In this document: piece by piece, positions 1 through 4,007 of the stretch
How positions within the stretch are numbered: position 1 is the stretch's first letter
Layout of the letters: every line of letters begins with the position of its first letter
Origin: an uncultured Acidaminococcus sp.
GTDB taxonomy: Bacteria; Bacillota_C; Negativicutes; Acidaminococcales; Acidaminococcaceae
Direction: 5' to 3'
Assembly: GCA_900314165.1 (NCBI GenBank)
Contig: OMUE01000094.1
Span: forward strand, 1 to 5,299
DNA: 5,299 bases
The notes under the pieces: model-generated
Database searches by the model: none
What the model was told of the DNA's origin: nothing
What the model saw: the letters and a program-made list of their open reading frames with translations, nothing else
Program-made: the position numbers and the translations under genes

Positions 1-233
1 TTCTTGGCAGCCTGCACAATAGGCGTATTGCGGTTGCTGCTGAGCTTGGACTCCACCTTCTTCATCTGTTCTTCCTGCTTCTTGACTTCTTCACTCTGGG
101 TGACTGCCGGCTTCTTTGCCGTATTTTTGTCGGCTGCCTTGCTGGCAGAGCCACAGCCACTGGTAAGGAAGCCCATGCTCAGGGACATGGCCAGCAGGGC
201 GCTTACTGTTTTCTTTGCAATGCTTTTTCTCAT
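1..233 (-). CDS. Lipoprotein N-terminus, probably HtrA-like serine protease (partial)
   Basis: Only the first 77 codons are in the window; the gene runs off the left edge. The ATG at 233 is preceded by AAGGAG (240-245) with 6-7 bases of spacing. The protein starts with a basic n-region (RKSIAKK), a hydrophobic stretch (about residues 10-24) and a lipobox-like T-S-G-C with C27 as the putative lipidated Cys, so it should be exported and anchored to the outer face of the membrane. A Lys/Ala-rich linker and a charged, probably coiled segment (about 45-66, SEEVKKQEEQMKKVESKL) follow. The last visible residues, RNTPIVQAAK, resemble the segment that precedes the 'VGPAVVGI' start of the trypsin-like domain in Firmicute HtrA proteins. 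The gene starts 15 bases after walJ and its RBS lies at the walJ stop, so the two are surely co-transcribed; walJ-htrA is a known Firmicute order. The catalytic domain is not visible, so HtrA is an inference and another lipoprotein is possible. Confidence 0.6.
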   Translation of the reverse strand, partial: MRKSIAKKTVSALLAMSLSMGFLTSGCGSASKAADKNTAKKPAVTQSEEVKKQEEQMKKVESKLSSNRNTPIVQAAK

Positions 234-248
234 AGTAAACTCCTTCTT

Positions 249-1031
249 TCAGCGGACGTTGCTGACCAGCTCATTCTGGCTGGCTACAAAAAGCTGAATG
301 CCTTTTGTGCGAAGTTTTTGTGCCAACTGGTCATGGACCGTTTCGTAAGCAACTTCCGGCGTATTATTTTTTTCACTGAGGTGAGCCAGGAACACTTCTT
401 CCGGAGGATTAGCCAATTCCGTCAGCAGTGTGCCGGCCATCGTATTAGACAAATGACCCAGGCTTCCGGCTATGCGCTGTTTCAGCGGCCAGGGATAAGG
501 GCCATGTTCCAGCATGGATTCATCGTGGTTTGCTTCCAGTACCAGGATCCGGGAACCTTCGGCCGCCCGTTCCACCGTCCTGGTAATCTCCCCACAGTCT
601 GTCAGGTACGTGCATTTCTCATCGCCGTAGAATACCTGATAGCCAACAGGATCTGCCGCATCGTGAGGAATGGCAAAGGGTTCTATCCGCAGGGCTCCCA
701 TACTGCAGCCCCGGGGAATGACCCGGACCTGGGGCCTTGCCAGCTTCTTCCGAAAGGGAATCTTCGCCCAGGTCTTTTCATTGGCAAAGATAGGGATAGT
801 ACTGTGGCTGCGGGTAAACACCTCCAGACCGGCAATATGGTCCCGGTGTTCATGGGTCAGGAACACGCCACTCAGCTGTTCCGGTTCCAGGCCACAGGCC
901 TCCAGACCCTTCACAATCCTTCGGCAGGAGATGCCTGCATCGATCAGGATAGCCGTATCCCCTGCCCGGATCAGGGTAGCGTTCCCCTTGCTGCCACTGG
1001 CTAATACATCTACTTCAAAACTCGATTTCAT
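249..1031 (-). CDS. walJ: WalJ/YycJ metallo-beta-lactamase-fold hydrolase
   Basis: A 260-residue cytoplasmic MBL-fold protein of the YycJ/WalJ family, a predicted metal-dependent nuclease/hydrolase linked in Firmicutes to cell-wall and DNA-replication coordination through the WalRK locus. The order of family motifs is complete: ASGSKGN near residues 11-17, DAG at 31-33, the metal-binding H60-x-H62-x-D64-H65 (THEHRDH), PHDAADPVGY at 122-131, TDCG at 144-147 with ligand D145, LEANHDESML at 165-174, the YPWPLKQRI and GHLSN blocks at 179-196, and AHLSEKNN with H217 as probable last ligand. The start is taken as the ATG at 1031 because AGGTGA lies just upstream; an in-frame TTG at 1046 would add MTGEI but would put the RBS inside the gene. 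It is followed by the partial lipoprotein gene after 15 bases. No walR or walK is next to it here; upstream on the same strand is a PerR-like gene, separated by a terminator. Length and motifs are normal for the family. Confidence 0.93.
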   Translation of the reverse strand: MKSSFEVDVLASGSKGNATLIRAGDTAILIDAGISCRRIVKGLEACGLEPEQLSGVFLTHEHRDHIAGLEVFTRSHSTIPIFANEKTWAKIPFRKKLARPQVRVIPRGCSMGALRIEPFAIPHDAADPVGYQVFYGDEKCTYLTDCGEITRTVERAAEGSRILVLEANHDESMLEHGPYPWPLKQRIAGSLGHLSNTMAGTLLTELANPPEEVFLAHLSEKNNTPEVAYETVHDQLAQKLRTKGIQLFVASQNELVSNVR

Positions 1032-1095
1032 GATTTCACCTGTCAAGATAAAAATGCCGGGTGTATTTTATCTATACCCCGATATTATAAACAAT

Positions 1096-1125
1096 ATTAT
1101 AACAAAATCTGGTCATAAATGTAAA
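1096..1125 (-). promoter_or_regulatory. Probable sigma-A promoter of walJ
   Basis: On the minus strand TTTACA (1125-1120) is separated by 18 bases from a perfect TATAAT (1101-1096). The -35 overlaps the U-tract of the upstream perR terminator, a compact terminator-promoter overlap. A second TATAAT (1089-1084) lies 12 bases further but has no -35 partner at a good distance. Expected transcript start is near 1089-1087, about 57 bases before the walJ ATG. Confidence 0.6.
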
Positions 1126-1155
1126 AAAACACCGAACTTCTGCAAGTCCGGTGTT
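1123..1155 (-). terminator. Rho-independent terminator of the perR-like gene
   Basis: Read on the minus strand, AACACCGGACTT (1155-1144) pairs with AAGTTCGGTGTT (1139-1128) over 12 bp with one G-U pair and a 4-base loop, and a run of seven T follows (1129-1123). It lies 10 bases after the perR-like stop codon and isolates that gene from walJ. Confidence 0.93.
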
Positions 1156-1164
1156 TTCTTTCCC

Positions 1165-1590
1165 TTATTGTTTCGGCGTACAGTCTGGGCAGATTCCATA
1201 GAAATAGAATTGATGTCCCTGTACCTTGAAACCAGTCTCTTTGGCAACCAGATCCTCAATGGCTTTTGCATCCAGGTGAGGCACATCACATACCTTGCCG
1301 CATTTCATGCATTTGATATGAGGATGTTCCATCACATTGGCATCGTACCGGAAACTGTCCTCCCCGGTATTCAGTACCTGGATCACGTTCAACTTGCTGA
1401 AGATTTCTACAGATTTGTACACTGTAGCAAAGCTCATGGTAGGATATTTTTCCTTGACTTTGTTATAAATCATTTCCGCAGTCGGATGTTCGTTGGTATG
1501 AGCCAACATATCATACACAGCCAGCCTTTGAGGCGTCACTTTACAGCCATTATCCCGTAACAACTTTGCCAATTCCGTCGCTGTCAACAT
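1165..1590 (-). CDS. perR: PerR-like Fur-family transcriptional repressor
   Basis: A 141-residue Fur-superfamily repressor. The N-terminal winged helix (about 1-82) contains the family signature VTPQRLAVYDML (18-29), HPTAEMIY (35-42) and the recognition helix SFATVYKSVEIF (53-64). The C-terminal dimerisation/metal domain has two structural zinc pairs, C94-x2-C97 and C134-x2-C137. The regulatory site matches Bacillus PerR position by position: H35, D83, H89, H91 and D102 align with PerR H37, D85, H91, H93 and D104. The last being Asp rather than Glu favours PerR (Fe-dependent peroxide sensing by His oxidation) over Fur. Start: the ATG at 1590 has GGAGGTG seven bases upstream; an in-frame ATG at 1626 would add 12 residues but lacks an RBS and would contain this one. 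Its own promoter carries a PerR-box-like site, so autorepression is likely. No target such as rubrerythrin or catalase is adjacent. Fur or Zur function cannot be fully excluded from sequence alone. Confidence 0.85.
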   Translation of the reverse strand: MLTATELAKLLRDNGCKVTPQRLAVYDMLAHTNEHPTAEMIYNKVKEKYPTMSFATVYKSVEIFSKLNVIQVLNTGEDSFRYDANVMEHPHIKCMKCGKVCDVPHLDAKAIEDLVAKETGFKVQGHQFYFYGICPDCTPKQ

Positions 1591-1630
1591 AATCGACACC
1601 TCCATTTCTTTAGATTTTGTCGACATAACA

Positions 1631-1645
1631 TTCTAATAATTATTC
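1631..1645. promoter_or_regulatory. PerR/Fur-box-like operator over the perR start site
   Basis: TTCTAATAATTATTC matches the Bacillus PerR box TTATAATnATTATAA at 11 of 14 defined positions with the same 7-1-7 symmetry. It lies just downstream of the predicted -10 (1654-1659), covering the transcript start, which is a good position for autorepression. The left part also belongs to a perfect 8-bp inverted repeat, ATTCTAAT (1630-1637) and ATTAGAAT (1651-1658), whose right arm overlaps the -10, so two overlapping binding registers are possible. Confidence 0.6.
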
Positions 1646-1653
1646 TTTAAATT

Positions 1654-1682
1654 AGAATACGTTATTTTTTGTTTTTTGTCAA
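1654..1682 (-). promoter_or_regulatory. Promoter of the perR-like gene
   Basis: A consensus TTGACA (1682-1677) and TATTCT (1659-1654, four of six to consensus) with exactly 17 bases between them. Predicted start near 1647, giving a leader of about 57 bases before the ATG at 1590. The operator-like palindrome sits directly on the start. Confidence 0.65.
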
Positions 1683-1735
1683 CAAGCATTTTACATTAGC
1701 AAACAAGTCATTATCTGTGTTTAAGAATGTTCGGA

Positions 1736-1747
1736 TAATAATTATTA
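1736..1747. promoter_or_regulatory. Second TAATAATTATT palindrome, possible upstream operator
   Basis: TAATAATTATTA is a perfect 12-base palindrome and shares the 11-mer TAATAATTATT with the operator-like site at 1634-1644. It lies about 54 bases upstream of the perR -35 and no other promoter is clear nearby. It could be a second repressor site allowing looping or cooperative binding. The spacer is very AT-rich, so chance is a real alternative. The rest of the 1748-1840 spacer is AT-rich with no further feature that I can support. Confidence 0.3.
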
Positions 1748-1835
1748 AAATAATTTTACAGTTTTATAAGCAATTTTTAATTTAAAATATTTCTTCCTAT
1801 CACAAACAGAAAATTATTTTCCAGAAGAAAATCAT

Positions 1836-1867
1836 AAAACAAAAAGAGCTGTGATTTTTCACAGCCC
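1836..1867 (-). terminator. Rho-independent terminator of the L,D-transpeptidase gene
   Basis: On the minus strand GGGCTGTGA (1867-1859) pairs with TCACAGCTC (1854-1846) around an AAAA loop, nine pairs with one G-U, followed by TTTTTGTTTT (1845-1836). It begins 8 bases after the transpeptidase stop codon. The TTTTTCACAGC arm recurs at 5170-5180 and 5260-5270. Confidence 0.9.
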
Positions 1868-1874
1868 CTTGCTT

Positions 1875-2663
1875 TTAATTTTGGATGGTCACCGGCATGC
1901 CGATGTAGGCCACATTTTTGAGTGCACGCAGGTTATCGTTGTTCAGCCGGACGCAGCCTTCGGAAGCATCAGTGCCCAGGGAACGGGGATCATGGGTACC
2001 GTGGATGCCTATGCCATCCCAGGCACCACCACTTAAGTCTTCAGTATCCAGGCTTAAGAACCAGGGACCGTAAGCCCCTTCGATTTCACCCCGGCCATCC
2101 CCAAAGTCATGGGTCCAACCGGACGCATCGTCGATTTCATCCACTTCAAAGGTACCTACGGGAGTCATGTTGTCCCCGCTGCGCTGTTTCTGGCCCAGGC
2201 CCCCCTTGCCTATGGCACAATCCCAGGCACGGACAATCTGGGTGCCGTTACGGATGTACAGTTTATGACTTCTTTTATCTACCAGTACATTGTACTTCGT
2301 GCCTGCCACAAGGGGCTGTGCCGTCGCATCCGGTATGGTATCCGCAGGCTTCGGGATTACAGGCTGGGTTTCCGGCTGGGTATTCTGGCCATTCTTTTTG
2401 TCACCCTTTGCCTGCTTGGCATCCTTTTTATCTTTTGTGCTCTTCTTGTCCTTCTGTTTCTTTTCCTTAGCTGCTTTCGGCTTCTTTTTGGCATCTGCCA
2501 GCCGCACAGGCACCTGAGTGGCTTCCGGGCCCGGGCTGTTATACCCCAGGGCAAAGCACCCTGTCAGCACTAATACCAGCAGAACCAGACAGGATACGCC
2601 GGCCAGCAGGAACCGTTTCTTATTTTTCGGAGATTTTTTATTCCCATTTTTATCTTCAGTCAT
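1875..2663 (-). CDS. Lipid- or membrane-anchored L,D-transpeptidase (YkuD domain)
   Basis: A 262-residue envelope protein. YkuD-fold L,D-transpeptidases use a catalytic Cys to form 3-3 cross-links in peptidoglycan or to attach proteins to it. The short Lys-rich cytoplasmic end (1-17) is followed by a hydrophobic segment (about 18-40) carrying L-T-G-C with C36 at a good lipobox position. Residues 59-93 form an extremely Lys-rich, low-complexity linker (KKKPKAAKEKKQKDKK and on), then a Pro/Thr/Gln-rich stretch to about 117. The YkuD domain occupies about 122-262: YNVLVDKRSHKLYI at 124-137, MTPVGTF at 166-172, the conserved IGIHGTHDP with H221, and the active-site block S234-E-G-C237-V-R-L-N. 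The ATG at 2663 has AAGAAGG about eight bases upstream. It is monocistronic: own promoter divergent from cysE, own terminator. Length is typical for a single-domain YkuD protein plus anchor and linker. The precise reaction cannot be told from sequence, and lipoprotein versus uncleaved membrane anchor is open. Confidence 0.9.
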   Translation of the reverse strand: MTEDKNGNKKSPKNKKRFLLAGVSCLVLLVLVLTGCFALGYNSPGPEATQVPVRLADAKKKPKAAKEKKQKDKKSTKDKKDAKQAKGDKKNGQNTQPETQPVIPKPADTIPDATAQPLVAGTKYNVLVDKRSHKLYIRNGTQIVRAWDCAIGKGGLGQKQRSGDNMTPVGTFEVDEIDDASGWTHDFGDGRGEIEGAYGPWFLSLDTEDLSGGAWDGIGIHGTHDPRSLGTDASEGCVRLNNDNLRALKNVAYIGMPVTIQN

Positions 2664-2693
2664 ATATCTGACCTTCTTTCTATAGATTATTTA

Positions 2694-2722
2694 ATGATAC
2701 CATCACAGTACTGCCAGTGCAA
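2694..2722 (-). promoter_or_regulatory. Promoter of the L,D-transpeptidase gene
   Basis: Minus strand TTGCAC (2722-2717), 17-base spacer, TATCAT (2699-2694). It places the start near 2688, about 25 bases upstream of the ATG at 2663. It is divergent from the cysE promoter, with 47 bases between the two -35 elements. Confidence 0.6.
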
Positions 2723-2737
2723 GACCCTGCTGACTCT

Positions 2738-2764
2738 AAAAAAGCCTCCAAAAAACGCAAAAAA
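2738..2764. promoter_or_regulatory. Three phased A6 tracts upstream of the cysE promoter
   Basis: AAAAAA runs occupy 2738-2743, 2750-2755 and 2759-2764, starting 12 and 9 bases apart, which is close to one helical turn on average. They end six bases before the -35 of the cysE promoter. This is the position of an UP element or an intrinsic bend that raises promoter strength. Function is inferred. Confidence 0.4.
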
Positions 2765-2769
2765 GCTTC

Positions 2770-2798
2770 TTGACATATGTAACGAAAAAGATTACAAT
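2770..2798 (+). promoter_or_regulatory. Strong sigma-A promoter of the T-box-cysE transcript
   Basis: A perfect TTGACA (2770-2775), 17 bases, then TACAAT (2793-2798, five of six). Predicted start about 2804-2806, immediately before the T-box Stem I. The A-tract cluster lies just upstream. Being near-consensus, it should fire constitutively, leaving control to the riboswitch. Confidence 0.88.
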
Positions 2799-2804
2799 AC
2801 AACC

Positions 2805-3052
2805 AATGTTAATAAATGAAAGGCAATGACCAAAACAAGTACTCTTAGGCTAGCGGCACAGAGAGCGCGAATCACCGGCTGAAAGTTCGCACCGAAGCTG
2901 AATAAGACGAATGCCTTTGGGAGCCGAAAGATTGAAACCTAGTAGGTCTTTCCGGGCAGCCTCCGTTACAGGTATGAGTGGCAGCTGATGACAGGCTGCA
3001 ATCAGAGTGGAACCGCGAGCACAATCGCCTCTGTATAGGGGGCGATTTTTTT
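2805..3052 (+). promoter_or_regulatory. T-box riboswitch, probably tRNA-Cys responsive
   Basis: A T-box leader that binds uncharged tRNA and lets transcription continue. Stem I: base GGC/GCC (2822-2824 with 2922-2924), a kink-turn-like AATGA opposite GA, lower helix CCAAA/TTTGG (2830-2834 with 2916-2920), AGTA (2838-2841) facing the specifier loop, TCTTA/TAAGA (2843-2847 with 2903-2907), then distal AGAGAG (2860-2865) and GCGAA/TTCGC (2867-2871 with 2886-2890) enclosing GGCTGAAAG. The specifier loop CGAATGCC (2908-2915) contains UGC, a Cys codon, at 2912-2914. Stem III: GCAGC/GCTGC (2981-2985 with 2995-2999). The T-box motif AGAGTGGAACCGCG lies at 3004-3017; its UGGA bulge (3008-3011) pairs with a discriminator U73, as in tRNA-Cys. 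CAGAG (3003-3007) can pair with CTCTG (3029-3033) as antiterminator, competing with the terminator. An overlapping GCC (Ala) register exists but does not fit U73 or the downstream cys genes. Confidence 0.93.
3022..3052 (+). terminator. Attenuator terminator of the T-box
   Basis: AATCGCC (3023-3029) pairs with GGCGATT (3041-3047), extended by weaker pairs toward the loop, followed by seven T (3046-3052). Its 5' arm includes bases needed by the antiterminator (CTCTG, 3029-3033), so the two structures exclude each other. Termination is expected when tRNA-Cys is charged. Confidence 0.92.
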
Positions 3053-3108
3053 GTGCCCAAAAAGGCTGCCAGAGATTTGTCTTTGCAAAAGAAAGGGTGG
3101 GACAGGAC

Positions 3109-3804
3109 ATGTTTAGTTCATTGCGCAATGATGTGCGGGTCATCAAACAAAGGGACCCGGCTGTAAAGAATACGCTGGAAGTTCTCCTTTGTTACTCCGG
3201 ACTTCATGCAATTTGGGCTTACCGGATTGCCCATTTCTTTTATGAAAAGAAATGGTTCGTAACGGCCCGCCTGATTTCTACGGCGGCCAGACTGCTGACC
3301 GGCATTGAGATCCATCCCGGGGCCCAGATTGGGGAAGGTTTATTTATCGACCATGGTTCCGGTATCGTCATTGGAGAAACGACCATTATCGGCAACAATG
3401 TATCCCTGTACCAGGGCGTGACTCTGGGCGGCACAGGGAAAGAAAAAGGGAAACGGCACCCCACCATCGGGGATTACGTAGTCGTAGCCTGCGGTGCCAA
3501 GGTATTGGGCTCCTTTACGGTAGGAGAAGGTGCCAAAATCGGTGCAGGCTCTGTAGTTTTAAAGGAAGTGCCTCCTTATGCCACCGTCGTAGGCATTCCC
3601 GGCCATGTGGTTGCTCAGGGCGGCCGCCGGGTTGCCCGTGCCCACAGTGAGCGGGACGTAGATCTGAACCACAACCGGCTGCCGGATCCTATTGAAGACC
3701 AGATTGAGGCTCTGGAAAAACAGGTAGCCCTGTTAAAGCTGCAGGTTCAGGAACTGAAACAGCAGGAAGAAGCTCCCCGCCTGAGGAAAGTCGTCAATTT
3801 ATAG
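3109..3804 (+). CDS. cysE: Serine O-acetyltransferase (EpsC/CysE family)
   Basis: A 231-residue enzyme that transfers acetyl from acetyl-CoA to L-serine, giving O-acetylserine for CysK. Short N-terminal helical part (about 1-65) with the family's RNDV...RDPA (6-18) and the Y29[14 protein letters not shown] (to 43) block. The left-handed beta-helix made of hexapeptide repeats spans about 66-170: [23 protein letters not shown] with catalytic D81-H82, then [21 protein letters not shown] with H117 and the acetyl-CoA site, and [21 protein letters not shown] to 165. A C-terminal charged heptad-like helix (about 194-222) ends the protein at ...VVNL. The start at 3109 is chosen because AAAGGGTGG lies 8 bases upstream and an upstream in-frame ATG (3007) sits inside the T-box. 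The leader of about 300 bases holds the T-box; a UUCG terminator follows the stop. It is the short EpsC type without the long E. coli-like N-terminal domain. Confidence 0.96.
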   Translation: MFSSLRNDVRVIKQRDPAVKNTLEVLLCYSGLHAIWAYRIAHFFYEKKWFVTARLISTAARLLTGIEIHPGAQIGEGLFIDHGSGIVIGETTIIGNNVSLYQGVTLGGTGKEKGKRHPTIGDYVVVACGAKVLGSFTVGEGAKIGAGSVVLKEVPPYATVVGIPGHVVAQGGRRVARAHSERDVDLNHNRLPDPIEDQIEALEKQVALLKLQVQELKQQEEAPRLRKVVNL

Positions 3805-3824
3805 AAAGGCTTCGGCCTTTTTTT
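3805..3824 (+). terminator. Short UUCG-loop terminator after cysE
   Basis: AAAGGC (3805-3810), TTCG loop (3811-3814), GCCTTT (3815-3820) and a run of seven T (3818-3824). It starts directly after the cysE TAG. Six base pairs with a stable tetraloop suggest an efficient but perhaps incomplete terminator, so some read-through into cysK is possible. Confidence 0.8.
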
Positions 3825-3868
3825 CTGGATATAAATTCATAGTATTTCTCTAAAATTAGGAGGTTTTT

Positions 3869-3940
3869 ATGAGCTACGAGTCTTTCTCACAACCCGGTTT
3901 TCGATGTTGTTTCCTGACAGGCATTACCTATAAACATTAA
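3869..3940 (+). CDS. Candidate 23-residue Cys-Cys leader peptide upstream of cysK
   Basis: A short ORF with an ideal AGGAGG Shine-Dalgarno (3858-3863) five bases before its ATG. It encodes MSYESFSQPGFR, then C13-C14, then FLTGITYKH and a TAA stop. I know no family for it. Two adjacent Cys codons (TGT TGT, 3905-3910) in a 23-residue ORF, just upstream of the last gene of cysteine synthesis, are the mark of a ribosome-stalling leader peptide: slow decoding when Cys-tRNA is uncharged would alter downstream RNA folding. It ends 67 bases before cysK. The tandem Cys codons lie in the 5' arm of a predicted hairpin. There is no signal sequence or membrane segment. Alternatives are an unrelated small protein or a chance ORF; the strong RBS argues against chance. 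No clear promoter lies between the cysE terminator and this ORF, so it may be on a read-through transcript. Confidence 0.6.
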   Translation: MSYESFSQPGFRCCFLTGITYKH

Positions 3941-3979
3941 CATCAGTCCATATCCGTTTGCCAGAACATGATGATGGCA
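3903..3979 (+). promoter_or_regulatory. Possible attenuator-type fold between leader ORF and cysK
   Basis: GATGTT-GTTT (3903-3912) can pair with AAAC-att-AACATC (3932-3944), a 6+4 bp helix with a 3-base bulge; its 5' arm contains both Cys codons and its 3' arm contains the leader stop codon. A downstream hairpin TGCCA/TGGCA (3959-3963 with 3975-3979) has TGATG in its loop and arm region. If the first helix is opened by a stalled ribosome, CATCA (3941-3945) could pair with TGATG (3969-3973 or 3972-3976) and disturb the second hairpin. No U-run follows, so control would be translational or through RNA stability. Folding was done by eye. Confidence 0.35.
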
Positions 3980-3984
3980 GTCCC

Positions 3985-4006
3985 ATACATAAAAAGGAGA
4001 ATGTAT
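3985..4006 (+). promoter_or_regulatory. cysK ribosome binding site in a hairpin loop
   Basis: ATACAT (3985-3990) and ATGTAT (4001-4006) are exact complements flanking AAAAAGGAGA (3991-4000). The whole cysK Shine-Dalgarno would be displayed in a 10-base loop one base before the ATG at 4008. The AT-rich helix is weak, so it may only help expose the RBS or may be coincidence. Confidence 0.4.
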
Positions 4007-4007
4007 T

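Noticed and set aside
318..1004. A 228-codon plus-strand open frame opposite walJ
   Set aside because: It is antisense to a gene with complete WalJ motifs, has no RBS, and its composition (many His, Arg, Gln, Phe) is that of a shadow frame.
1032..1046. TTG start at 1046 for walJ, and TTGACA at 1041-1046 as a -35
   Set aside because: AGGTGA just before the ATG at 1031 fixes the start there; the TTGACA would put a -10 inside walJ.
670..1560. A 296-codon plus-strand open frame spanning walJ, a terminator and perR
   Set aside because: It crosses two real minus-strand genes and their spacer, has no RBS or recognisable domain, and would be transcribed through a terminator hairpin.
1591..1626. Upstream ATG at 1626 for the perR-like gene
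   Set aside because: No RBS precedes it, and GGAGGTG ahead of the ATG at 1590 is well placed; the extra 12 residues are not family-like.
2109..2573. Hydrophobic 154-codon plus-strand frame opposite the transpeptidase gene
   Set aside because: The hydrophobic run is the antisense of the Lys-rich linker (AAG/AAA read as CTT/TTT), not a membrane protein.
3007..3108. N-terminal extension of cysE from an ATG at 3007
   Set aside because: It lies within the T-box motif and terminator, which are clearly RNA elements; the family N-terminus begins at 3109.
3907..3934. Promoter TTGTTT-N16-TATAAA for cysK
   Set aside because: The -35 matches only three of six positions and the start would fall after the leader ORF; too weak to list as a feature.
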